In this document: piece after piece, positions 21,995-35,800 of the stretch | How the letters are laid out: every line of letters begins with the position of its first letter | Numbering within the stretch: the first letter of the stretch is position 1 | Origin: Stramonita haemastoma | Lineage: Eukaryota; Mollusca; Gastropoda; Neogastropoda; Muricidae | Direction: 5' to 3' | Assembly (NCBI GenBank): GCA_030674155.1 | Contig: CM060334.1 | Location: 32,145,348-32,209,347, forward strand | Length of the DNA stretch: 64,000 bases | Notes under the pieces: model-generated | Database searches by the model: none | Seen by the model: only the letters and a program-made list of their open reading frames with translations | What the model was told of the DNA's origin: nothing | Made by a program: the position numbers and the translations under genes

Positions 21995-24900
21995 CAACAG
22001 CCCTTTAGGAAGTTTTTGTGTGGTGAGCAGCTGTGCTAATTCCCCTCTTGGTACCGGGCAGACAGTGAAGAACAAGGTCACAACCTGAAGAAGCAAGGCC
22101 AGGCCTGCCACAACATGGGATGAACTGCACCGTTCTACAACACACACGGGAACCATACACACAACATACACACACACACACTACCGGATCAGAACTCTAC
22201 TCAAGGGAACGCAGCAGTGGAACAACTGCAGTAGTCAAATCTGGCAAGACTCGCCTATCATTATGCATAAAGTTCAAACAGCCAATCTCTTGCTCTTCCG
22301 AGTCATTCGGGCATCATGTGAGAGCAGTGATGAATACTGGGGTTCTTAGTTGCTTTTTCCTTCACAGTTTCTCTATACTTTGAAGCTCCACACACAGAAA
22401 CAATGAACTGTGGAACAAGATACACATTCACCAACACAGAGCTAAGAAAAACCAAATACTGCTGTAATCTCACAAGGGAATACTACAAAAACTACACTAA
22501 AAAAAACAAAAAAACTGCAACTCTAAGCTGAAATCTGCCATTTGTCTCTATCACATGATTAAACCAGGAAAATCTAACAAATCAAAAACCCACCCTTACA
22601 ATTTTTTTTCAAGTCACCATAAACCAAATTTCAATAATTGGGATTTTCACCAAGTATGCTGTTCTCTAGTACACCACTCGTACAGGGGCACAAAAAAGTC
22701 TTTTTAAAGTGACACACACATAAAGCTATCAACAGGCTTAACCGATACAGTTAAATTGAAGCACCTGGAGTAGGTTTGTTCTTATTCACAACAATCGTCA
22801 AAAAAAGTACAACACAGCCACATGGAACAGATTTAACAGAATCTCCTGAAAATGTGGCTGAAAGGATGAAAAAAAGCTCATTAGCTACGTAAAGCTGTTT
22901 GAAACCTGAACATACGCGATTGCTTGTTGACTGCATACACCATGAAATTCCAATAAAACACACACACACACATATATATATATTGGATTACCTTTAGCAC
23001 ACAATGAAAGAGTTTGTATAAATATCAACTGGATATCAATAATTTTTTTTTTAAATTCTATCAGTGATTCAAATAAGCGGTGTAACTGCATTCTTGTCTA
23101 TCATTATTTTCTACTTTTTCTTCCTGATTACTACCTCCAGAACTGGGGGGAAAAAAAGATATACAATGTTCCCGTCTTTTCTTAAATTTTTCTTTTGTCT
23201 ATTCTAGAGGTAAGAATGGGCAAAAAACTGGAAAAAAATGTGGCAGGGGTGTGGGAGCCTAGGTGGCCACCAAAGGGGTCTGACAGGCAGTTCCAATCTT
23301 CCCATCTTGGTTATACACATCAGTGCCAAAACTATGATCAAGCTACAACAAAAAATGGTCTCCATATAACTTCTGAATTAATGTTGGCCACAAGAGCCTT
23401 TCTACACACTGTCACCTTGTCACGCCTAGCTAATTACAATGGCTGAAATCCAAGTCCATACATGGTATGCTTTAAAAAAACATGGGTGTAATCCTCTTTA
23501 TTTGGATTCTTTGTAATATTTCGAACAGGTGGCAACTGACCTATGAACTTCGAGGAACTAACAGAGCGCTTGTTCAGAACCTCTGACAGTTCAGTGAATA
23601 AATCAATGAAGCAGATACCGTATATGAAGACAGACATTGGATTATGATTGATCAATGTGAGAACCATCCAAGTGAGAACAGTCTTGTTGGGATCTTAACA
23701 GCCCAGACTTACTTAAACAGTACTGTATCAGCTGAGTTTGTCAATGACTACAGCACACTTATATCTACATGCCTTATTCCATTCTGCTGCTTTCAGTAAA
23801 TGGGAAAAAGAAATGATGAGAAACTGAATCAACAAAAATGTGACAAGTTAAACTAATCTGATACTCATACAAAAGGCATTTAACATTTTGATATCAATTT
23901 TTGTTCGATTTTCTTCAATGCTCATGAGGAAGCTGGTTTTTTTCGTCTAAATGTCCTGGCGATGAGACAAATAGCAAAAATGAGAGGAAACACATACGTT
24001 TATTCACTCATCTATCCCAGAGAAAATAACAAACCGGCTAATGATACGACAAAAAAATTATCAAAAAACACTATCTAAGAAAATTATAAACCCCAAACAG
24101 CCTCACCTGAATACACATTCCACTAGCACACATAAATTATGCACATCAATATTCGCAAACTATACACAGTTTTTGTTACAAGCCCAATACAAACCTAAAC
24201 AGAAGCACCTAAATGTGTAGCATTGCATACAATTCTGAAGGCATAGCATCACTGTCGTCTAAAGACACACCCCACACTCACATAACACAACTTTCTACCA
24301 GACAAGAACTGCACACAACACCAACCACCTCTTCCTCTCCTTGATGGGAGGGCCAGAGACATACTGGGAATGCGTCCACTGTTGATTTTCTTGGCAGAGT
24401 TATTGCTCTTAGAGGATTATCCCCCTCGTTAGTCGCTAGGGCCTTTAGGACATTTACACTTTTAATTCCCCCCCCAATTTTCTCTGTACTCACATACACA
24501 ACACTAATCTAACGACAACAAAGCCTTTATCTCTTGGAATGAAAACAGGGCATTACGGACATGCATCCCTTCCTCTTCTCTACAAGTCTTGGCCAGTACA
24601 TTCCAGCACGGACTTTCTACCTTTGAAAGAAGTTTTTTCTTTTTGTGTAAAAATCGTTCATCACACAACTGAGTATAATAAAGTAATGGACTATACACAA
24701 TGAGAAGAGAAAAAAAAGGAAGAGTATCATCAGCTGACAACAACCAAATGTCCATGTGTAGATAGATAGCACCCCAACCACATCGACACTGACCAAGGTG
24801 ACTGGTGGGCTGGCGCCAAACACAGATAGAGAGATAGAAGATGCCCTTCCTTGTGGTTTGACTCGTTTCACTTCAGTCACTCCACACCTGCAAACCTGTC

Positions 24901-25371
24901 CACACAAGCACACCACGTTTTCTGCTCCTTTACCTGTACACTTCTGCGTCACTGTCATTATCACAGGAACCCAGTCTGTCCTACCCCACCCCGTTGTGTT
25001 GTGACGCTACAGCCAGTGAATCCAGTTCTGTGCAGGCAAGGGGCACAACATGATGTGAAGAGAACTATCCACACGTCCAGTACGTAGGGAACCGACCACC
25101 ACAATGTCAGGAGGTTTCCACCACAGTCAACTCACAAAACTTCGCATTTCACTTTCTCTTCCATCGCAAACAACCGCTGACACAATCCATGACAACTACT
25201 CTCTCTCTCTGTTTTTTATTCCTCCTCCCGAACATTCAGAAACACCGCACTCCTCCCCATTCAAACTACTGGTCACCACACCAACTAACCAACAGACAGA
25301 CAGAAAGTTGGACCCCCTGTGAGTGGCAGAAACTAAAAACCGTGCCCAATGTCTCGACAACACACAGAGAC
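21995..25371 (-). other. Downstream of DMXL stop: probable 3' UTR and intergenic
   Basis: No exon or repeat family was recognised. Short CA tracts are at 22148-22182 and 22958-22972. The part next to 25372 is presumably DMXL 3' UTR; its end cannot be set from sequence. Confidence 0.45.
25215..25220 (-). promoter_or_regulatory. Candidate poly(A) signal for DMXL
   Basis: AATAAA on the - strand lies about 150 bases after the stop codon. It is the nearest canonical hexamer noted, but use is unproven. Confidence 0.3.
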
Positions 25372-25578
25372 TCAGATGAAGTGATGGGTCATGACCTCTT
25401 TCTCCGGGAGGTGTCTGAACTTGATGGAGCCGTCAGCCCCGCAGGAGAAGAGGTGGTTGCTGCTGTTGATGGCCACCTGCGTCACCCCCGACGTGGCCCC
25501 CACGTTGCGGAAGAAGGTGCTCTTGCTGTGCTCCCCGGGGAAGGAGAAGCACAGCTGGTTGGAGTTCATGGCCCACAC
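25372..25578 (-). CDS. DMXL exon A (terminal; last WD40 blades and stop)
   Basis: The acceptor is GTGTCGCCAG and the exon starts in phase 0 with GTG TGG GCC. It encodes VWAMNSNQLCFSFPGEHSKS and, near the end, LFSCGADGSIKFRHLP, the last blade typical of DMXL proteins. It ends TGA at 25374-25372. Although the exon begins near an ATG, it is internal protein and not a start. The opposite-strand ORF here is a shadow. Confidence 0.95.
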   Translation of the reverse strand: MWAMNSNQLCFSFPGEHSKSTFFRNVGATSGVTQVAINSSNHLFSCGADGSIKFRHLPEKEVMTHHFI

Positions 25579-28500
25579 CTGGCGACACAGACAGGTTCAG
25601 ACATCAGTGTCACAGCGGGGTTAAACAGTGAACTTCCAGTGAAAATAAATAAACAGTGTAAGGAAGGAAAGAAGCAACAAACAGCTAGCAATTCATCCCT
25701 CATGCTGGTGACAGGGTTAGGGACAACTTCCAGTGAAAATAAACAGTGTAAGGAAGGAAAGAGGCAACACGACTGCTAGCAATTCATCCCTCATGCTGGT
25801 GACTCTATTTGTGTGCGTGTGTTTAGCGCTTTGTTTCATTGCATCGATGATTGTGTTTGTAGTGTCGTGAGTTGCACTGCAGTAGTATATTGAATTTTAA
25901 TCAATGGATTGTTTTGCACAAATTTCTAAAAAAATCATTGGGTATACTGTGAAATGAAGTACACAGAACAGCTTTCTATGTACTTTCTATTACCACAAAA
26001 TCGTTTCTATCCTCATTACGTATACACAACAAACAAAAAGGAAAGGCCAAATATCATGCAGGTAGATTGGTCTCTACAGTCAATACAGTTCAATCTATTC
26101 CAAGCAATTTGAACTGCACAGTGATATGTTTAAAATAAAACCTCTAGTACTCAGTAACAGATTTGCACAAAACGACAAAAATACATGAAAAAATCTTGTG
26201 TAGAAAGTTGAATGCCGTTTTTAACATGTCAATAATGTTATGTCATCATTGTTAACTTTTGTAGACAAAATAAAACATTTTAAAAAATCTGAGTGGGGTT
26301 TGCATGATTGTATTCTGTATAAAAGACAAAACACACAAAAAAAGTCCCCAAATTCCTCCTACAACAGACAAAACATCTTGCTTCTACCTCATCTTCACAC
26401 ATACCTTGATGTCCCCTTCTGAAGAGCCCGTGACGTAGTACTCCTCCTTGCTGTCCACAGCCAGACACTTGATGGCCGAGTCATGGGCCTGGAATGTGTT
26501 CTTGATTTTCCTCTGTCGCAGATCAAACTGACCTGGAGGGCTGTCAAGGACCATATCCAATTCTACGATTTTCCCTTCATGATCTGCTTCATTCTTTCAA
26601 CTGTGTAAATACATTTTCTCTAAAAAATTGAACCATTATTCATAGAATGTTTTAACATTATCCCTAATGTTGTGATGGAGAGAACCCCTCTTTCCCAGTA
26701 CTTGTGCCATGTGCGCATTTGTATGCTACTGTAACCCAGTAGCGGGTGATAGGAAGGGAAGGGTTAGTAGATGGTTAGTTACCACATAGCAAGTTATTTG
26801 GAGGGAAAAGGTTAAAATCAGTCAGCTCTTTTTCCTCTTTCCATTTCTTTTACCAATTTCTTTACCTTGGCACACACTCCTGACAATGTGAGTACACATC
26901 AATACATACAAGTTTTGAATATCAGCAAACTGCGGTCAAGGGTCTAGAGGGCAACAGTTATTTTACATTTCAGCTTTACTACATTACCCTGTGCACAAGT
27001 CATTCACTCTGTGCTTTGGTACGACAGTGCGCAGAGAAAAATGTCAGAGAATAGGCTGAACTCCCAGACAAATGTACTGGATAACAAAGCGAGACAGAAT
27101 TCAGGCCTAGGAACCATGTATGAAGTGAAAGGATACAGATTTCTCCTCGTCGTCCTCCACTGATCAGCGTTTGACTCTGGGGGGCGTACACCACTGATGG
27201 ACAGCCAAATTCATGGCATGGAAATGCTGCACACACACACACACATACACACTCTCTGTATTGTTCCAGACAATGGGGGAAATGCATTCATATTTAAAAT
27301 GAAAATACTTTTGGTTATCAACAAAGATGAAACTGCTCCAATCAAAACATCATTCACTCTATCCTGAGTGTGAACCATAACTTTAATCAAAACCACAATT
27401 ACAGGTCCCAAAATCTCAACTTCATAAGCAATGTATTGTCTACAAAAAAAAGTGAGTAAATAATTTTCTTTACAAACATACAATAACAAAGAAAACAAAA
27501 AGGGAAAGAAAGGAGGAAAAACTGTTTTCACAATGCACTGCACTGCCTCAGGGTAACTGAATGTATGACATGTTCCTTTTTATTCCAAATAAAAGTTAAC
27601 TTGCAGAAACACTGAGAAGGTGACACATGGGTAACTCATGGAAGTACTGAACTGAAAAGAAACCCAGCACAAGACAGACCCCCTCATTCATTCCATGTGT
27701 GCCTTACCATGCACCAGTGCAGAGCGTGGCGGCAGCAGTGTGTCCCACAGACAGACATTCTTGTTCTCCGAGGAGTACCCACAGGTGGCGATCAGGCTGG
27801 AGCAGCCCAGGAAAGCAAAGTCAGCCGTGGTCTTGTTGTGGCAGGGCAAACTCTGCACACACCAACAGGGTGGTTAGTCATCAACACAATCATCATCATA
27901 CTACAAGTCAGGATAATACCAGATGACTGGTCAAGCAAATCCTCTAAGCAGTGAGATATCAACTGAGCTCTCCTCGTCACAGAATAAAATGGAAACAGTT
28001 TTGATGTAAACACCTATCTTGCTGCTTCTTCTGCCTACAGAAGTTTTCCACTTCCCCTACTCACAAATCAAATGATATGAACTGTGTATAACCAGTCCTG
28101 CCTATTCCAAGCTTTTCGAAACTGTGATCTCTTGCCATACTTGCCTAGATGCTGTTGTTTACAAGTTTGATGGATGAAATTGTGTTTGCCTAACTGATTG
28201 CAAAAAAAAAAAAAAGCATAATGATTCAATTTTTTGGTGGGGGCGGGTATACAACAGCATGAATACAAAAAAGCACCTGGCCCAGTCATAGCTGTCAGTT
28301 TCCCCAACTTTCAGTACCTCTCAGCTGCTAATTAATCCATCCCATCTGAGCCCAGAACAGCCAGCTGGTGCTACTTATAGCAGGAACTGACACACTAAAT
28401 TTAGCACTCTTGACTGAGTGATGTTGGATTTGTGTGCTGTGCAGTGTGTACTCTATTTATTGCACAATGCACGAAATAACATTTCTTGCAGTAATATATT

Positions 28501-29632
28501 TTTTTTTAAAGCAGAAATATATTTAATTGGTTTTTTTGTGTAGTGACTGTAGTGACACAAGTTTTCACAATGAATCAACTGTGTGACCTCACGGGAATAC
28601 TGGAAAGAAAACAGAGAAGAAACAGAAAGGACTTGGGGAAGGAGGGAGGTAGAGAATGCATAATTGGAGGGTTGGTAAGATAGGAGATAGGGTGAGGGAG
28701 AGCAAGATAGAGAGGAAGAGAATGTGTATGTGTACGTGTGTGCGCTTGCACATGCATGTGTGCACAAGTTCAAATGCCTATGCATGTATGTGTGTTGGTG
28801 CGGTTTGATGGAAAACCTGAATAAAACTGAAATGACTCACCATGATAGGTTTGTTGAAGTTACTGCCCAGTCCTACTTGCCACAGACATATAGAGCCTTC
28901 CACGTCACTCACACAGCACTGAAACCACAAAAACATTTGTGAGGCACACCAATACCTTACAGAAGTATGTTGTGTAGACTTTGCTTAGAGAGTACAGGCA
29001 TGTTTCATTACTTTTCCATGAATAGTTTGTACATTGGCATGCACAATGAGTGTTTTTCTCTAGACACAATGGTTTGTATTAACCTGCATGTCAACAACAC
29101 TAAAATAACTATGTCATAAATGCTCAATATTATTGCATTTACTATATTCACGTATAAACACAACAGTACATGATACTTAGGGTTAATAATGTTAAGTTTA
29201 AGTGTTGTACTAAGGACCTTACTTTTTAGAAACTCAGGAATGAAGGGCAGTAAAGCTTTTCTGGGAGATGAAAAGGAAGGAAAGTAACAATTCACACCAA
29301 TGTGCAAACGAAAGAGTTCAACTAAAAAAATAGTATTATGGTTTCATCAATTCTATAATGTTCATTAAATTTTTTAATTACAGTTTTCCTGTAAACTTGA
29401 AAACAACTTCACTGAGTTAATGAGGCAAGAGTGACTGACTAACCTTGTTGCCCTGTGCATTGAAGAGCACCTTGGTGACTTTGGGGAAACTGCCCGTGTG
29501 TCGCAGTGTGGTCACTGGCTGGTCATGGTTCCATTCCCACAGCCGCACACTGCCGTCAGCACTGCCTGTCAGGTCTGTTCACAAACATGTGTGAATACAC
29601 ACTCTGTCACTTTATCTTGCATTATGAGAGAG

Positions 29633-29712
<80 letters not shown>

Positions 29713-30153
29713 CACTTAAACAAAGTCTTTTCTTTCCATCTCAAGAAGTCACACACTAAACGTTTTCTTTTATCACTAAGGTTTTTTTTTTTTTTTAAAC
29801 ATATAAAAGTTGTTTTTTTGTTTTCTTTGAAAGCCTGTTCTTTGACAGACAAAGAGTCAATCACACTATCCTTAGATTTTCTTTACTTCTTTGTTCAAAA
29901 CATACAAACAGGAGAGGGCAGAAGGAGGTAGGTGTGTCTATCCCTTTCGTGTCCTTCATTGAAGTTCTACGGATTATTTTGGAGCAGATGTTTGCCAGTG
30001 ATGAATAACATCATTTTACAGTCAATAATACAACTTACTGATGTCAATTTACTCCTAGCAATCAATAAAAACAAATTTCATGCTAGTCATTTAAAATAAA
30101 AGTTCTTTTGATTCCTAAAACCACAGACTTTTGTCATTTATATGCACTGATAC

Positions 30154-30226
<73 letters not shown>

Positions 30227-30737
30227 ACTCACACACAACCAACCATAAAAAAACACAAAAAACACCCCCAAACCAAAGTAGTTAATTCAGTCATATTATA
30301 ATGATAAGGTCTTTTCAGCCTGTTATCTTTTAGCAGATCAAGCTGAACAGATTACTTCTTTATTTTACTTTGTTTTTTCCCAGTTATGTACCTCCAAAAT
30401 GTACTCAGTTTCTGTTTGCTCTTATTTTCTGGAAAAAGAACAGTAACCCTTTTTAAAATTGGATTTTAACTAAAACCAAAACTAGCAAGTAAAAACATAC
30501 ACGAAACCCCCCCCCCCCCCCCCCCCCCCCAAAATAAACAGTAAACAAAAGTCCCCCTCCCCCAAAAGAAACAACTAAAACAAAAACAAATATCCCACAC
30601 ACACACGATAGCATACCATATTGTTTATAGCCATGCCAACCACGAAAGCCATATCAGGGCTGTCACCTCATTCAGTTTCAGTGGCTCCAGTAACTTTCAA
30701 CTTCAGGTTCAAATCGAACACCAAAGACTCCCCCCCC

Positions 30738-30784
<47 letters not shown>

Positions 30785-31212
30785 ACACACACAAAAACCC
30801 AACCTCTAATACTTACAGTATTGCAAAGTGGGATGCGAGCCAATCTTCCGAACCCCTTGCAGTGTTCGCACCATTGTCTGTTCATCAACAAAGAAACAGA
30901 ATCCAAACAATGTAACAAAATAAAACTACTCAGTTCAAAATGACTTTCTCCACATCAAAATGATAAATTATGTGTGGCAACACCTGTAATTTCACACGAC
31001 AAAGGATGAAACAAAACAACATGAGAATTAGCAACCCAGAGTTCAAATCATATCAATTCTAAAATAGCACTGACCTCATTTTACGTTAGAGAGCATCGCA
31101 AATTCAAAATGGCATTAACTTTAATTTAATCTACTTTAGATAATATCAGCGTCTACAGTCTGCAAAAGTAGACTACATGCACTATTACTCCACCATCCCA
31201 CTATCTACCCAC

Positions 31213-31274
<62 letters not shown>

Positions 31275-32216
31275 ACACACACACACAACACACACACAGC
31301 ACGCTCACAGAAATTGAAACTATGTTAACTCTACAAGTCTCTGAAGATGAAAGACACAAATCCAAAGCAGTGTGTTTTCTTTTTTATGACAGTGGAATGA
31401 AACCATTTGTGGGGAAGCACAGGACTGTGAACACCTTCCTTTCCATTTTTTTGTTCATTAATGTGTTAAAATATCAGAATTATTTTTCAGAAAAAAAAAA
31501 ATACTCACTAAAAAACATTTTGCACATAAGGACTTTGATTTTTGAAATCATAAACTAAAACCAAATGACAAGTTAAAAACAAAACAAAACTTTAAAAATT
31601 TACCAGTAAATAGAGGACGAGTTTATCACCTGTCACTTTGAATTCATTGACCTAGAAAACGCATCCCATTATTAAAATCCTTTTTCCTTCCATTCCTATT
31701 TGCAAAAGCTGTGAACACAGCCTTGAAAATACCTTCTTACTGAACACTGACATGGATCAACATTTGAATTTACTTCTCCAGACCTGGCATTGTCGACTAT
31801 CACAAATCATTTCTTCTTTATCACTGATACAGAGATTCAGTGCTAGATATTTCCACAAACAAAACTCTCAGCTGATGCTATTATTTTTTTCATAAAATCG
31901 TGCTATGAATTTCTTTTTATAGCCTTCATTTTTCAGTCAGTTTAATTTGCACATATTTTTGTTATTTTCAGCATTATTTGTTCAGTGATCATGTCTAATC
32001 AAGCTAATTTTTGGAAAAATACTTAAAGGGTATCATGCCCTGCTACTTAAAAAAAACCCTCAACAAATGCAAAAAGTGAAACAAAACTGATCGGTATGTG
32101 TGACCTCTACTATAGTGCTAGTACTATCATATACTAGGAGTGGTTTTTACAGAGGGAAAACATACACAACAGAAAAATCACACATCTATTCTAGCACATG
32201 TGCAAATGAGTGCTCT

Positions 32217-32287
<71 letters not shown>

Positions 32288-32300
32288 ACACACACACACA

Positions 32301-32359
<59 letters not shown>

Positions 32360-32784
32360 TATTGTGGTGAATGTTATCGAACATTTGGATTCTTGAAAAA
32401 AAAACACCAAAAACCCTTATTCAGCAATCAAGACAAATTAAAACGAATGAAAATAAAGAACAGAGAGCATGAAGATGGCAGAGTAAATCCTATCCATCCT
32501 CATACTGCAGACTGCAATGTAAGCTGTTAATTATAAAATCTATTCATTGTGCTGAAACCAAAAAAATCCTAATATAGACTATAAGTTATAACACACTTTG
32601 GTAATTCAGTCACACAATCATATCATCACACGTTTCTAACTTCTTACTGTACTGTTGTTGTTTTTATTCTGGGGGGTGGGGGGTGAAGGGGTGTTAGTAG
32701 ATCTAAAATACACACAACCGTAAAGGATGAAGGTTATTTTTCTATGCTACTACTTCACTTGACAGTCCGTATGAAAATAACTAA

Positions 32785-32861
<77 letters not shown>

Positions 32862-35800
32862 ATCTTCAACACAAACTGAATCTGATTGATTCCAAATACA
32901 GCTGAGGTATGGAGGTTACATATCAACTAAACAACAGGTGCTTTTGCTGTTACAGGGAAAACAAAAACACCACCACAACAACCTAATATGCGGTACACAA
33001 CAGGATCATACCTCTAACACACAACTCTGGTTTCATATAAGAGTATGAAACAAATGGTTTTACAAGGTGACTTTGGTAACAAATCAGTACAATTGACGAA
33101 AGTGTAGTTTATACAGTGTGTGTGTGGTGGTGTGTGAGTGTGTGTGTGTGTGTGTGTGTAATGTAAAGATGGATTTTGTCAGGATGAGATGTAAAGAAAG
33201 ATACATATAGATACATTTTACCTACAGACAAGAAAATCGAACAAACAGTTTAACACTGTAGCCAGAATTAGCTATATTCTATCAAGTTTATGCATCAGGA
33301 AACAGAATTACTCTTAAAGATCCAATAGAACATACATAGTACTTATTTTCATTGACAAGATCACTGCCTACAGCTGACTGGTGAAGAAAGTGATAAAGAT
33401 GGATTCAAAATAGTAGCTGGAATTCACATCATTTGATTTGGGGTTACCAATACATCATATTTCACACCTTCAGTATAGGCCAGAAAATGGACAGTTTAGC
33501 TAATGACACACTACCCTTTCCACCAGCAGTTTGGATGGACCATTCAAACCAACCTATTTGTTTAGAGAAGTGACAAACTGCCACAGAAAACATTTGAAAG
33601 ATGTGAAACATAAAGGCTGCTGGAAGCCATGAGGTCTCAATCACACACACAAGATACACATGCTCACACATGGAACAGGACCATAAGCTTCAAGCTGAGT
33701 ATTGGTTGGCTGGGAAGATGTGAGTTATCTGTTTGAGACAGATCATCACTTATTCCAAAAGATGGTTGAACCACACTTCAAGCAATTTGAGACATATGTT
33801 TACAGCAACTTGACAGATGATCCACATGAGATCCGTTTTGCCCTGACATACGATTCAGGGGCCTAGTGATCACCCCTTCAGATCTATAGCCAAACTTTCC
33901 AGATGAAGATTAGTTTAGGCCTTGTGAACTGTGTGAAGGTGATCAAGGTTGCTTTCTCTTATCACACTGTCACCATGGCATGTTCTCATGGTGTGCTACA
34001 GTCCGACAACTGGCAAAGTCTATGTATTATGAGGTCTGCTTGGTAACGACTTTGCTTTGATGTATTCCACATTGAACTCCCCATTTCAAAAACTTTTTTT
34101 TTCACTCCAACAATCTATATAAATAACACCCTGATACCCCCAAATATTTCTCTTGCAGTAGATCGATAGTACTCAACATTCAACATGGACAGGAGGGGGG
34201 TGTTAGGTATCTTTCCTGGGCTTCTTTAACAAAAAATGACAATGGAGAGAGACATTAAAGCAATCAAGGGCAGACAAACACAGTGTGCAGTGGACAAGGG
34301 AAAGCTCTGCTACAACCCATACCCCTGCCCCATAATCCAAGTAGACATTACTGGTTTAGTTAGTCCGAACAGCATCCCTCAAACCCTACAGCACTAAGGG
34401 ATCATGTAGACATGTTAATAAAATATTTAGATAAGTAGAAGGAGCAAGTACCAGCAAGTCTAAGGAGGTAGGTCATTCATGAGCTGCGGTGGAGGGAAGT
34501 ATTTTTCTTTATTTGGCTACGGTCTAAAAATTAATAATAACAAACTATTCCAGTTTTCAGTTATTTTGTTCAGTTCACACCGCACTACAGATGACAGAAT
34601 ACCACAGGCTTTCACAGAGATAACAGCTGACAGGAATACGCCAATAGACTGGTCATGCCTTGCCGTGCAAACAAACAAACAAAATCCAAACAGCAGCTAC
34701 ACGAGAAGGAAGGGGGGTAAATATATCACAACAAAAAGCAACAACATCAAGAAAAGCAACAACACACTATGTTCCATTTAAGGACCATTTTGAAAAAAAA
34801 GGTATTGGGCAAACGCACTGGGCATCTCACACTGTGCTTAGGATTCTGAGTATATGCTCAACATAAGGAAAGTAGGTCCACTAAGAGAGGAACGGTCTTT
34901 CCAGTATCCAACAGCAAACTGCACGGCATCACGACAGGTCCACGTGTGTCCAGCACTACACACTCACTACCCAACATCCATCAGAGCTAGGGCTGACTCA
35001 CCGTCTTGATCAGGCGATGGCTGCGATCTAAGATACAGTGGGACATGCCAGGTGTCTGGATGCCTAAGTTACTCAAACTCTTTACCTGTGTCCACAATGC
35101 CGCAGCACAGACAGAGAACCCAGCAGAGGGCGTCAATCAAAGTAAAACACCCATATCAATGCTGTCAGTGTTGCTGTTTTCGTCCACATTTCACAACACA
35201 AACAACTCGCCCTGGGCTTGCTTTTAAAACGCTCATTTTATCAAGCAAAACCAAAAAAAACCAGAACAAAACAAAAACTATAACAAAGAAAAAAAAATTC
35301 CATAACTCCAACCAAACTGAAACATTCCCCCAACAACTTCAAAACTGTCCACGACCAGGAAAAAAACGAACTAAAAATTCAATCTGAAACCACAAAGAAA
35401 TTGAAAACACATTGTTGGCTGTATGTACATCAAAAAAAAGTTTCTGTATCCAGTCCCCACTTACCAAAACTCAAAGAAAAAAGTGAAATGAAAAAAAAAA
35501 AAAGAGAAAAAGGTATCAGCAAATGTACAGCAGAGGTTCCAGTATTTCAAGAAGGAATATTTTATAAAAACAAAAACAAAAAAAACCCAGGCCAAGCTAC
35601 ATTTTTCTAAACTGAAATGTTATTAACTCAAGCAAGGACAGTTTTACCCCTTTCAGTCCATATCCCTGACCAACAATGTCCCCTTCAATTGCCATTTTAG
35701 ATATCAAAGCTGTGGGGGGTAGGGGGTGCCTTTTATCCTTGAAAACAAAGTTGTAGGGAAAAAGCAACAAAGGGTGGGTGGGGGTGATGGAGGTCTCATT

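Larger units (their letters stand above)
29575..30816 (-). other. DMXL intron with CA and poly-C tracts
   Basis: 1242 bp containing (CA)n at 29635-29710 and 30153-30237, C runs at 30508-30530 and 30731-30754, and a SINE-B scrap at 30632-30670. Confidence 0.7.
30878..35001 (-). other. DMXL intron, simple repeats only
   Basis: 4.1 kb. (CA)n is at 31215-31298 and 32786-32861, a (CT)n-(CA)n compound at 32213-32357, and (GT)n at 33117-33159. No further exon or dispersed repeat was recognised. Confidence 0.6.

Noticed and set aside
25189..25779. 196-codon + strand ORF
   Set aside because: It is mostly the antisense shadow of the DMXL terminal exon plus an intronic tandem duplication.
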